Shown piece by piece: positions 25,321 through 34,160 of a DNA stretch of 64,000 bases (position 1 is its first letter; every line of letters begins with the position of its first letter). Under the pieces are notes generated by a model. The model was not told the origin of the DNA. It saw nothing but the letters and a program-made list of their open reading frames with translations, and searched no databases. A program made the translations under genes and the position numbers. This DNA is from Rhizobium sp. BK399 (GTDB lineage: Bacteria > Pseudomonadota > Alphaproteobacteria > Rhizobiales > Rhizobiaceae), in assembly GCF_014194695.1 (NCBI RefSeq), contig NZ_JACIAH010000025.1:1-64000 (forward strand), read 5' to 3'.

Positions 25321-27702
25321 ATGGGAGACAACATCGCAATGCTCGACCAGGAGCTCGGGCTCATTGACCGCTATTGGCGCGCCGCAAACTATCTTTCGGT
25401 CGGTCAGATCTATCTCATGGACAACCCGCTTCTTAACGAACCACTGAGGCCCGAGCAGATCAAGCCACGGCTCCTTGGGCATTGGGGAACGACGCCGGGC
25501 CTGAACTTCATTTACGCTCACCTTAACCGCATCATCAAACACCGCGGCGCAGATATCCTTTACATATGCGGCCCGGGTCACGGCGGACCGGGAATGGTCG
25601 CAAATACCTATCTGGAAGGGACCTACAGCGAGGTGTATCCGGAGGTAACGGAAGATGCCGACGGCCTACGCAGGCTCTTCAAGCAATTCTCGTTTCCTGG
25701 CGGGATTCCGAGCCATGTGGCGCCAGAAACGCCCGGTTCGATCCACGAAGGCGGCGAGCTTGGCTATGCTCTCGTTCATGCTTTTGGGGCCGTCTTTGAC
25801 AATCCGGGCCTGGTCGTAGCCTGCGTCGTTGGCGACGGAGAAGCCGAAACCGGCCCTCTGGCTGCCGCCTGGCATTCCACCAAGTTTCTCAATCCAGTCC
25901 GCGACGGGGCGGTCCTACCGATCCTGCATCTCAACGGTTACAAAATAGCCAATCCGACAGTCCTCGCCCGCACACGCGATGGCGACCTCGAAAGCCTGTT
26001 CTGGGGCTATGGCTACCAGCCGATATTTGTCGAGGGACATGACCCGGCAGAGATGCATCGGAAAATGGCAAAGGCCCTCGATGAAGTTTTTGATCTCATC
26101 GAAGCCCTCCAAAGGGATGCCCGCTCGGCCAGTGAGTATGAAGGCGTCCCACGATGGCCAATGATCGTCTTACGCAGCCCAAAAGGCTGGACCGGTCCGA
26201 AAGAGGTCGATGGCAAGAAGGTGGAGGATTTCTGGAGAGCCCATCAGGTTCCCGTTTCAAACTGCCGCGCCGACGAAGGCCATCGCAAGATCCTCGAAGA
26301 CTGGATGCGAAGCTATAAGCCAGAGGAATTGTTTGACTCCCGCGGCCGCCTGAAGGAGGAGCTGCGCGAGCTAGCACCCAAAGGCGAAAAGAGAATGGGT
26401 GCGATAACATTTGCAAATGGCGGGCGACTGCGAACGGAACTCATCCTCCCGGAAATTGCGCAACACGCAGTCGAGCTCGGCGATCGCGGGTCGAACCTGA
26501 TGCAGTCGACGGAGGTTCTGGGACGGTATTTGCGTGACGTCCTTCGCCTCAACGCCGCCCACAGCAACTTTCGTATCTTCGGACCTGACGAAACCGAGTC
26601 CAATCGTCTCGGGAGCGTTTTTGAGGAAACGGACCGGGTCTGGATGCAAAAGATCGAGGACTACGACGTTCATCTTGGCCGCGATGGAAGGGTCATGGAG
26701 GTCCTCAGCGAGCATCTCTGCCAGGGTTGGCTCGAGGGCTACCTTCTCACCGGACGCCACGGATTCTTTTCGTGCTACGAAGCGTTCATCCATATCGTTG
26801 ACTCGATGTTCAACCAGCATGCAAAATGGCTAAAGGTATCTCGCGAACTGCCGTGGCGAAAACCGATCTCATCACTGAACTACCTTCTTACGTCGCATGT
26901 CTGGCGGCAGGACCACAATGGCTTCTCCCACCAGGACCCCGGCTTCGTGGATCTCGTCGCAAACAAGAAATCTGACATCGTTCGAATTTACCTTCCTCCT
27001 GACGCCAACACCCTCTTATGGACCGGTGATCACTGCCTTCGCACCTTTAATCGCATCAATGTGATCGTGGCTGGAAAACAACTGCAAGCACAGTACTTGT
27101 CGATGGATGAAGCCATCTTGCACTGCGAGGCTGGCCTTGGCGTCTGGGACTGGGCGAGCTTCGAAAACGATACCCTGACCCCTGACGTCGTGATGGCATG
27201 CGCCGGCGACGTGCCAACGATGGAAACGCTTGCGGCGGTCATGCTTCTCCATGAAGCGATTCCTGAACTGAAGATCAGGACCGTCAATGTCGTGGACCTT
27301 TTGAGCCTGCAAGATCCGGATCAACATCCCCATGGGATGGACCATCAGAGGTTCGATGAAATTTTCACGGCCGACAAGCCCGTCATCTTCGCTTATCACG
27401 GCTATCCGAGTCTCATTCATCGCTTGACCTATAGACGGACGAACCACGAGAACATCCATGTGAGAGGCTTTATAGAGGAAGGAACGACGACCACGCCGTT
27501 CGATATGGCTGTTATGAACGAAATCGATCGGTATCATTTGGCACTGGAGGCGATCAGACGGATTCCAGGTCTCGCCGTTAAGGTGCCGGACGAGGTGCAG
27601 GCGCTGAATGCCAAGCTTGTCGAACATGCTGCTTTCATCAGGCAATACGGCGAGGACATGCCAGAGATTGCTGGCTGGAGATGGCGGCGTGTGGAGCACT
27701 GA
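25321..27702 (+). CDS. xfp: Xylulose-5-P/fructose-6-P phosphoketolase
   Basis: A 793-residue thiamine-diphosphate enzyme splitting xylulose 5-phosphate or fructose 6-phosphate with phosphate to acetyl phosphate plus glyceraldehyde 3-phosphate or erythrose 4-phosphate. Features: GPGHGGPGMVANTYLEGTYS near the N-terminus, TPP motif GDGEAETGPLAAAWH, and GRHGFFSCYEAFIHIVDSMF. The length is normal. ATG 25321 follows AAGGAG; an in-frame TTG at 25306 overlaps ackA and is not needed. A hairpin lies 70 bp after the stop. Confidence 0.95.
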   Translation: MGDNIAMLDQELGLIDRYWRAANYLSVGQIYLMDNPLLNEPLRPEQIKPRLLGHWGTTPGLNFIYAHLNRIIKHRGADILYICGPGHGGPGMVANTYLEGTYSEVYPEVTEDADGLRRLFKQFSFPGGIPSHVAPETPGSIHEGGELGYALVHAFGAVFDNPGLVVACVVGDGEAETGPLAAAWHSTKFLNPVRDGAVLPILHLNGYKIANPTVLARTRDGDLESLFWGYGYQPIFVEGHDPAEMHRKMAKALDEVFDLIEALQRDARSASEYEGVPRWPMIVLRSPKGWTGPKEVDGKKVEDFWRAHQVPVSNCRADEGHRKILEDWMRSYKPEELFDSRGRLKEELRELAPKGEKRMGAITFANGGRLRTELILPEIAQHAVELGDRGSNLMQSTEVLGRYLRDVLRLNAAHSNFRIFGPDETESNRLGSVFEETDRVWMQKIEDYDVHLGRDGRVMEVLSEHLCQGWLEGYLLTGRHGFFSCYEAFIHIVDSMFNQHAKWLKVSRELPWRKPISSLNYLLTSHVWRQDHNGFSHQDPGFVDLVANKKSDIVRIYLPPDANTLLWTGDHCLRTFNRINVIVAGKQLQAQYLSMDEAILHCEAGLGVWDWASFENDTLTPDVVMACAGDVPTMETLAAVMLLHEAIPELKIRTVNVVDLLSLQDPDQHPHGMDHQRFDEIFTADKPVIFAYHGYPSLIHRLTYRRTNHENIHVRGFIEEGTTTTPFDMAVMNEIDRYHLALEAIRRIPGLAVKVPDEVQALNAKLVEHAAFIRQYGEDMPEIAGWRWRRVEH

Positions 27703-27772
27703 GGCTATACGCCGCGGTTACCGTCACTGATCTGAACCGTTCAAACTGTATCGCTTTGGTAGAGGTTTCCGC

Positions 27773-27797
27773 TGCCTTTTCCTGGCTAGAAAAGGCA
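27773..27797 (+). terminator. Hairpin after ackA-xfp
   Basis: TGCCTTTTC, 7-nt loop, GAAAAGGCA: a perfect 9-bp stem 70 bp after xfp. No T-tract follows, so it may act as a processing or pausing structure. Confidence 0.45.
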
Positions 27798-28145
27798 CGG
27801 AAGAGGCTGAAACGAAGTCGGCTCAGTACGACTGACAAATGTGACAGTCATCGGATTGTAGATGCCCACAAGTTCGTAGAGTTCGCGGGTGATGTCGTCC
27901 GCCTCGCCGGCGCGTATGGCAATCACCCCCTTCCTCGTGGCCAGTCATCGCGGCTAGGATGACGCTCCGCCGTGTTTCGATATGCCGCCGCCTCCCTCCG
28001 CCCGACCTCTGTTTGCAGTCGCGGCTGTAGCAACTGGAAGCTCGACGACGGACAAGCCGCCAAGCCGACAGGCAACCTTAGTGTGGTGCAAAGCCGATTC
28101 TTGGAAAATGATCACGAGGAGGTTTTTCCCGTCCCAGCTTCAATT
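27798..28145. other. Intergenic spacer between convergent operons
   Basis: No gene recognised. It separates rightward xfp from the leftward kinase gene and coincides with the boundary between the stress island and the catabolic cluster. Confidence 0.4.
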
Positions 28146-29870
28146 CTATGTCTTAGCGTGTGAAGCATCTTCCACTGCCCCACTCGCAGCAAGCCAGATG
28201 GTCACTGCCGCTGCCCCTGCGTCAGGACTGCCGATTACGCGCCCACCGATATAGCTGGCCCGCCCAAGCTTTGGCCGCATGTCAATCGTTCGTCGCATGC
28301 CCTCCTCTGCCGCCGTCACGGCTCGTTCCCATGCTTCCTTCAGAGGAAGTCCCGCGGCGATTTGCTCCTCGAACGTTGAGGCCGCGGGTTGCAATGCGTC
28401 TACCATTGTGCGGTCGCCGGGCGTTGCTCCGCCCAGTTCGGATATCGCCTGGACGGCGGCCGCAAACGCAGCGGCGACATCGCTCGCAGACGGCTCGTCG
28501 ATCGTAGCCAGATGCCTGGACGCCCGCATCAGTCCGGCAGCGTAGAAGGGACCTGAACTCCCAGCGATTGCTCTTCTGACACGATCGGCGGCTGTAGATA
28601 ACCCTTTTGAGACGGAAGAGAATGCGCCCTCCGGTAGGTCCAGGATGGCCTCAGCCCCGCGACGCATGCTCGCCCCGAGATCGCCGTCACCCGAAATTCC
28701 GTCCAGCGTGGCAAGGTGATCTTCCGCTGCAATCAATGCGCGTGCGGCGGAGGCAAATATCTCCTGCAGACGCCGGCCGGCGGGTGAGACGTTTGCTTGA
28801 TCTTCCTGCGCCACAATCGGGAGATCGTGCGGACTGGGCACTGCCACCAAGGGCTCCGCGTTCACAAGGCCGCCGCCCGGCCAGGCTTGCGCTTCGACCG
28901 GCATATCGAAAAACGGCAAGTCTCGAGATGTCACAGGCATGACCGACAGTGAAAATCCTTGCATATCGAGCGCTGATAGGAACGTGCCAGCCCAGGCCCG
29001 TACAACCGTCACCCCACCCTTGGCGAGGCTTCGTAGTGCGCTTCTGGCGAGGATTGCAAGCTCTAGCGGCGGCGTTGAACCGAGCCCGTTCACGAGCAGA
29101 ACGGCCTCGTCTCCTCTCCGGACCTTGCCGTCAACCAGGATCGTCTTCAAAGTCAGTTCGACCAATTCATCGGCGCTCGCAATCTCCATGCGGAAAACTC
29201 CCGGCTCGCCGTGAATGCCGAGCCCAACCTCGACTTCCTTCTCTCCAAGGACAAAACCAGGTTTCCCGACGGAGGGGAGGATGCAGGTTCCGAGCGAGAT
29301 TCCCATCGAGGAAACCCGCTGTGCTGCATCTCTCGCGATTGCGGCCACAGCCGCAAGGCAATGTCCTTGAGCCGCTGCGGCTCCTGTTATCTTGTGAACG
29401 AGAACCGTGCCGGCGAGGCCGCGCCGTCTGTCTGGAGCTACCGTATCGCGCAAAGCGGCATCGTCAGCGACAACAACAATCTCGACCGGAATCCCCTCTG
29501 CCCTCGCGATTTCGGCTGCAAGTCCAAAGTTCAGCCTGTCGCCGGTATAGTTCTTGACGATGAGCACAGCACCGGCCGGCCCACTGACGGCCCTGATGGC
29601 AGACAGTACGGCGTCGGAACTCGGCGACGTGAAGACGTCACCCGCAACCGCAGCCGTCAACATGGATCGGCCCACGTAACCTGCATGTGCCGGTTCATGT
29701 CCGCTTCCACCACCAGAGATCACGGCAACGGGACGAGCCGCTGCGTCTGGCAGGCCGGATTGTATGACGATGTTCTCGTCGGAAAGAAGGGCAGTGCCAG
29801 GCGATAGCGCAACGGCACCCTCCAGCGCTTGCCGGACGACCTCTTCCGGGCGATTTATCAGTTTCTTCAT
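28146..29870 (-). CDS. DhaK-DhaL fusion dihydroxyacetone-type kinase
   Basis: A 574-residue single-chain ATP-dependent kinase. DhaK domain (1 to about 330): ISGGGSGHEPAHAGYVG and His220 in GLGIHGEPG, the residue that forms a hemiaminal with the ketose. DhaL domain (about 365-574): LDGISGDGDLGASMRRGAEA with the metal-binding Asp set, and GGATPGDRTMVDAL. It should phosphorylate dihydroxyacetone or a related short ketose such as erythrulose or another tetrulose. ATG 29870 follows CAGGAG. It is the last gene of the leftward transporter/oxidase operon, so its substrate may arise from that pathway. Confidence 0.9.
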   Translation of the reverse strand: MKKLINRPEEVVRQALEGAVALSPGTALLSDENIVIQSGLPDAAARPVAVISGGGSGHEPAHAGYVGRSMLTAAVAGDVFTSPSSDAVLSAIRAVSGPAGAVLIVKNYTGDRLNFGLAAEIARAEGIPVEIVVVADDAALRDTVAPDRRRGLAGTVLVHKITGAAAAQGHCLAAVAAIARDAAQRVSSMGISLGTCILPSVGKPGFVLGEKEVEVGLGIHGEPGVFRMEIASADELVELTLKTILVDGKVRRGDEAVLLVNGLGSTPPLELAILARSALRSLAKGGVTVVRAWAGTFLSALDMQGFSLSVMPVTSRDLPFFDMPVEAQAWPGGGLVNAEPLVAVPSPHDLPIVAQEDQANVSPAGRRLQEIFASAARALIAAEDHLATLDGISGDGDLGASMRRGAEAILDLPEGAFSSVSKGLSTAADRVRRAIAGSSGPFYAAGLMRASRHLATIDEPSASDVAAAFAAAVQAISELGGATPGDRTMVDALQPAASTFEEQIAAGLPLKEAWERAVTAAEEGMRRTIDMRPKLGRASYIGGRVIGSPDAGAAAVTIWLAASGAVEDASHAKT

Positions 29871-29928
29871 CTGCACTCCTGATTGACTCGACTTTTGATT
29901 TCCGTGGTGATTGGGACCTGGCTAGTAC

Positions 29929-30648
29929 CTACGGACAGGTTCTGGCAAGAAGACTTGGCAGGGCACTGCGGTGGGCTCGAAGCCGCGCGCGTCCCTGTAA
30001 CCGGTGCTCGATAATTCGGGCGGCAATAGAAGCCGGCCATGCAAGGCTGAAATAGAGCAACGCCGTAAGCGCGAAGACGTGCAACGGAAGGAAACTCTCA
30101 GACATCAGTTCGCGTGACACCAAAGTCAGCTCAGGAACAGATATTAGGGCGCAGATCGAACTGTCCTTCATAAGAGAGACGAGATTGATCAACAAAGGTG
30201 CTACCGACTGCCGGATGGCCTGCGGCAATAGAATAAGCCTGAAGGCTGCCAGTGGCGTCAGACCGGCAGCAAGAGCAGCCTCGCGCTGACCAGCGGGAAT
30301 TGCACAGAAACCGGCACGAAAAACCTCCGCCAGGTAGGCCGCATAGACCGCGGAAAGCCCGAGCGTACCGGCCATGAATGCCGACAAGGTAACGCCCGCT
30401 CCCGGAAGAGCGAAATAGAGCAGATAGAGGATCACAAGAATGGGCACGCCGCGAGCAACCGTAATGTAGACGCGCGCGACCAGTTGCGGAACAAGTGCAC
30501 GCCGCGAGCGCAGGTACTCGATCAACAGGGCCAGCATGACAGCCAGACAGAATCCTGACGCGGTTAAAGAGAGGGTCAGGTGAAGTCCGTGAAGGAGACG
30601 CGGACCCCAGTCAGCGATGTTGTTGGAAATGATTTCAATGAACATCAT
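29929..30648 (-). CDS. Polar amino-acid ABC transporter permease 2
   Basis: A 239-residue inner-membrane permease of the HisM/GlnP type with about five helices. The EAA loop is REAALAAGLTPLAAFRLILL followed by PQA. GTG/ATG overlap with the preceding permease stop at 30645-30648 shows coupling. With 30645-31295 it forms the channel of a polar amino-acid or opine importer. Confidence 0.9.
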   Translation of the reverse strand: MMFIEIISNNIADWGPRLLHGLHLTLSLTASGFCLAVMLALLIEYLRSRRALVPQLVARVYITVARGVPILVILYLLYFALPGAGVTLSAFMAGTLGLSAVYAAYLAEVFRAGFCAIPAGQREAALAAGLTPLAAFRLILLPQAIRQSVAPLLINLVSLMKDSSICALISVPELTLVSRELMSESFLPLHVFALTALLYFSLAWPASIAARIIEHRLQGRARLRAHRSALPSLLARTCP

Positions 30649-31295
30649 TCAATCCCCAGTTTCTGCTCGATCAGGGCGACGGACCGCGCAACGACGCTGG
30701 TCAGGATCAAATAGACAGCGGCAGCACCGGCGTAGATCAGTGTCGTCTCGAAGGTTTCGTTGACGAGCTGTCTTGCATTGAAGAGGATCTCGGGCGCGGC
30801 GATGGCCGCGACCAGGGACGTATCTTTGACAAGCGAGACCGCGTAGTTTCCGATGGAAGGGAGCGCAAGTCTCAACCCCTGCGGGACCACGATCAGCCGG
30901 AATGCAGCGAACGGCGTGAGGCCGATTGACGCCGCTGCCTCGCTTTGCCCGACCGGGACGGATTGAAATCCCGAGCGGAAGATATCGACGCAGATAGCAC
31001 CGCCGATCATGCCTAATCCGGCGACGCCCGCTGCGATTGAGGACAGCCTGAGCCCGAGCGACGCCAGACCGAAGTAGAGAAGAAAGAGGAAGGTCAGGCT
31101 CGGAATGTTGCGCAGGCTCTCGACATAAAAACGGATGGCGATCCGCAGCAGGCTGTTGTCTGACAGAAATTCACTGGTTGCCAGAGCGACGCCGATAATG
31201 AGAGCCACGATGAGCGATCCAGCGGTCACCTCGATAGTTACTGCCGCGCCTGAAACGAGTGCTCCTGCAAGCGTGCCAGCAAACGTGTCATCCAT
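30645..31295 (-). CDS. Polar amino-acid ABC transporter permease 1
   Basis: A 216-residue HisM/GlnP-type permease. EAA loop SEAAASIGLTPFAAFRLIVV followed by PQG; about five helices. ATG 31295 (MDDTFAG) follows GGGGGACGGG and overlaps the ATPase gene by 8 bp, and its own stop overlaps the next permease by 4 bp. The tight packing indicates one transport operon. Confidence 0.9.
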   Translation of the reverse strand: MDDTFAGTLAGALVSGAAVTIEVTAGSLIVALIIGVALATSEFLSDNSLLRIAIRFYVESLRNIPSLTFLFLLYFGLASLGLRLSSIAAGVAGLGMIGGAICVDIFRSGFQSVPVGQSEAAASIGLTPFAAFRLIVVPQGLRLALPSIGNYAVSLVKDTSLVAAIAAPEILFNARQLVNETFETTLIYAGAAAVYLILTSVVARSVALIEQKLGIE

Positions 31296-32067
31296 GATCC
31301 CGTCCCCCAAGCTGCAGGCTCGCAAGAAACTGCTTCAGGCGGGGCGTTTGCGGGTCATCCAGAACCGTCTTGGCCGGACCTTCCTCAATGATACGGCCGC
31401 CATCCATGAAGATGATGCGATCGGCAACCTCGCGCGCAAAGGCAATTTCATGCGTGACGAGCACCATCGCCCGACCTTCTTGCGCGAGTTCCTTTATGAC
31501 TGTCAGGACCTCCCCGACCAGTTCCGGGTCGAGCGCGGACGTCGGCTCGTCGAAAAGCAGCAACTTCGGCTGCTGGGCAAGCGCGCGGGCGATCGCAACA
31601 CGCTGCTGCTGTCCGCCAGAGAGCCGATGCGGCATATCATCGGCCTTCCGCGAAAGATGGACCTTTGCGAGCAGTTCGCCAGCAAGCTTCTCCGCCTCTC
31701 GATGCTTCAGCCCCCTAACTTTTGTCGGCTGCAGTGCCACGTTGGCGCGAACTGACAAATGTGGCCAGAGATGGAAGTGCTGGAAAACCATGCCTATGTC
31801 GGCTCGTTGCGGCGCCATCTCACGTTCACTCATCAAACGCCCGTTCCTTCGACGACCGATCAGTGTCCCTTCCAGGCGAATTTCGCCTTCGCTTGGCGGC
31901 TCGAGAAAATTGATCGCTCTCAAACAGGTCGATTTGCCCGATCCACTGGGGCCAATCAGCACAACGCGCTCTCCCCGACGCAAATTAAAGGAGATGCCGT
32001 TGAGAACCCTCAACGGTCCAAATGATTTTCCGAGGTCTTTAACCTCAAGAAGCACGTCGGCGGCCAT
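31288..32067 (-). CDS. Polar amino-acid ABC transporter ATPase
   Basis: A 259-residue GlnQ/HisP-type ATPase. Walker A GPSGSGKST, Q-loop MVFQHFHLWPH, signature LSGGQQQRVAIARAL, Walker B LLLFDEPTSALDPE, switch His in VTHE. The ATG at 32067 (MAADVLLEVK) follows AAGGAGG; the longer open frame to 32262 lies inside the binding-protein gene and is rejected. Confidence 0.93.
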   Translation of the reverse strand: MAADVLLEVKDLGKSFGPLRVLNGISFNLRRGERVVLIGPSGSGKSTCLRAINFLEPPSEGEIRLEGTLIGRRRNGRLMSEREMAPQRADIGMVFQHFHLWPHLSVRANVALQPTKVRGLKHREAEKLAGELLAKVHLSRKADDMPHRLSGGQQQRVAIARALAQQPKLLLFDEPTSALDPELVGEVLTVIKELAQEGRAMVLVTHEIAFAREVADRIIFMDGGRIIEEGPAKTVLDDPQTPRLKQFLASLQLGGRDHG

Positions 32068-32116
32068 CGTGACCTCCTTTTCTGTGAGGAGCGGCCGTTT
32101 CACCGGCCGCTGATGT

Positions 32117-32998
32117 TCAATGGTCACAAACCGGTGGTTTCCAATCGGCAGGTCGGTCAACGCCTGCCCTGAAATTCTCTGCAGACGGTGTGTAGTTTGC
32201 CTCGCTGATATTGCCGTAGAGCTTGCCGATCGACTTGATCTGGCACGAGGCCCATAGGCCACGGATCTCCTTGCTCAGTGCCGCCGCCAGGTCTGCATTT
32301 TCCTTGGATAGACCGAACACATATTGACGCCCAAGGCCGGTCAGGAGTGGGAAGTCAGGGTTGTTATCGGTGAAGGCCAGGTTGACGAGACCCCAATCAG
32401 GGTTCTTCGACAGCGCATAGTCGATGACCGGTGGGTCTCCGACCAGCGCTTCGACACGACCAGCCAGCAGGTCGCGCAGCGCAGCATCAGTGCTGTCGTA
32501 AAGCGATAGCTCCAGGCCCGGGATCTTCCTGAGCTCCGGCAGGAAGGAGAATCCCGTCATCGATCCGACCTTGCGGTTTTCCAGATCCTTGAGGCTATGC
32601 CACCCAGCGTCCTTCCTGGAGGTGATACCATTCTGGAAATAGCCGGTCGGGTCGCTCATCGACAGGGTTTCGGCCCGTTGCTTTGTCCAGGCGACATTGC
32701 CTCCGATGACATCCACACGACCTGTCTGCACCGCCGCAATTGCGCCTGACCACTCCATCGGAACCGGCCTTATTGTCAAACCCAGCTTTTCGGCAGCAAT
32801 CTGCAGGATGTCGCCGTCATAGCCGGCAAGTTTTCCACCGCGCGCCACCAGCCCCGGCATATCACCAGTGACGGCGACAGAAAGAACGCCCGGTTCGGCA
32901 AGGTGATAAGCCGGCTCGGCGGCAAACGCAGAGCTCCATTGAAGGCTTGCCGTCAACGCAAGCGCTCCTCCAAGCAGTTGAACGAAGGAATATCGCAC
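32117..32998 (-). CDS. Periplasmic amino-acid/opine-binding protein
   Basis: A 293-residue family-3 solute-binding protein. A signal peptide (to about residue 27, SSAFA-AE) is followed by two lobes: LSVAVTGDMPGLVARGGKLA, GYDGDILQIAAEKLG, then VQTGRVDVIGGNVAWTKQRA. It should deliver the substrate to the permeases downstream. Five bp-level features such as an attenuator were not seen in the short gap to the ATPase gene. The ligand is unknown; the neighbouring oxidase suggests an imino acid, opine or modified amino acid. Confidence 0.88.
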   Translation of the reverse strand: MRYSFVQLLGGALALTASLQWSSAFAAEPAYHLAEPGVLSVAVTGDMPGLVARGGKLAGYDGDILQIAAEKLGLTIRPVPMEWSGAIAAVQTGRVDVIGGNVAWTKQRAETLSMSDPTGYFQNGITSRKDAGWHSLKDLENRKVGSMTGFSFLPELRKIPGLELSLYDSTDAALRDLLAGRVEALVGDPPVIDYALSKNPDWGLVNLAFTDNNPDFPLLTGLGRQYVFGLSKENADLAAALSKEIRGLWASCQIKSIGKLYGNISEANYTPSAENFRAGVDRPADWKPPVCDH

Positions 32999-33023
32999 GT
33001 CTGTTCCCCTTTCTTTTCCTCTT

Positions 33024-34160
33024 TCAGGGTTGGCCCGCCGGCGTGAGTGCCGGCTGGAATCGTGTCATGGACAGGCCGGCAATCGAAGTCGGCGAGTGAC
33101 CATCAAGACAAAGTTCGCAAAGGACTGCGCCCACGGCTGGCCCCAGCTGGAAACCATGACCGGAAAAGCCAAAGGCATGAAAAAGACCGCTCACGTTCGG
33201 ACTTTCCCCTACAATCGGAAGGCCGTCTGGCATGCGTCCCTCGATGCCGGTCCAGCTGCGGACGAGGAGAACATTGGCAAGCTCAGGCACCATGGCGATC
33301 GCCTCGGCAGCAGCTTCCATTGTCACGTCAGCCAGAGGTCGGGCTCGTTGCAAGTCCCGATCGGCAGAGCCGAGACCTGCCCCGAAAATGACGCTGCCAT
33401 GGGCCGCCTGGCGGATGTAAATACCGCCTCCGCAAATTCCGAGATTTGGTCCGATCAAAGGTGCGATGGGTTCTGTCACGCACATGTTCGGCGCCATGAC
33501 GCCCTCTTCGACATGATCGTCGAATTGCGCGGCGAATGCCGAACCCCAGGCCCCCGCCGTATTAACGAGGCGCCGCGCCTTGACAGGAACCGGATCGTTT
33601 TCGAGATGTAATACGAATCCTTCCGAACAAGTGGCCGCGGTTCTGACGGCTACACCCTCGCGAATGTGAGCGCCCCAGGCCCGCGCGGCGCGCGCGAAGG
33701 CAGGCGCCACAAGACGTGGATTTGCCTGCCCGTCCTCGCCGCAGAATGACCCACCCGGATAATGCCCGGAAAGATAAGGGAAGCGGCGCTTCAGATCGCT
33801 GGCATCGAGGATTGCAGCATAGATGTCGTGCTCGGCAAGCAACCGCTGATGCGCGATCAGCTCCATCATATCCACGTCATTGCGGGCGAGTTTCAAATGG
33901 CCGGTCACCGCGAACTCACAGCTGGTGCCAACCAGTTGCTTCAGATTACCCCAGATGGCCCGGCTGCGCCTCGACAGTGGGAGCTCCGCCGGATGGCGTC
34001 CTTGTTGACGCACGCCACCATAGTTCACGCCGCTAGCCTGGGCGCCGCACCGCCCTCGCTCCAGCAGGACCACGGATGCGCCTTTCAAAGCCGCGTGCAG
34101 TGCCGTGGAGCACCCCGCAAGGCCGCCCCCGATAATGGCGAGGTCATAGAGACTGGTCAT
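33024..34160 (-). CDS. FAD-dependent oxidase/dehydrogenase, DAO family (HcnC/OoxB-like)
   Basis: A 378-residue D-amino-acid-oxidase-fold flavoprotein. Rossmann motif IIGGGLAGCSTALHAALKG, then GVNYGGVRQQGRHPAELPL as in sarcosine/glycine oxidases, C-terminal FAD contact HAFGFSGHGFQLGPAVG. It likely oxidises the C-N bond of an N-substituted amino acid. The ATG at 34160 overlaps the stop of the preceding gene (ATGA), so it forms a stoichiometric complex with 34157-35527 and 35524-35829, as in HcnABC or opine oxidase complexes. Confidence 0.87.
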   Translation of the reverse strand: MTSLYDLAIIGGGLAGCSTALHAALKGASVVLLERGRCGAQASGVNYGGVRQQGRHPAELPLSRRSRAIWGNLKQLVGTSCEFAVTGHLKLARNDVDMMELIAHQRLLAEHDIYAAILDASDLKRRFPYLSGHYPGGSFCGEDGQANPRLVAPAFARAARAWGAHIREGVAVRTAATCSEGFVLHLENDPVPVKARRLVNTAGAWGSAFAAQFDDHVEEGVMAPNMCVTEPIAPLIGPNLGICGGGIYIRQAAHGSVIFGAGLGSADRDLQRARPLADVTMEAAAEAIAMVPELANVLLVRSWTGIEGRMPDGLPIVGESPNVSGLFHAFGFSGHGFQLGPAVGAVLCELCLDGHSPTSIAGLSMTRFQPALTPAGQP

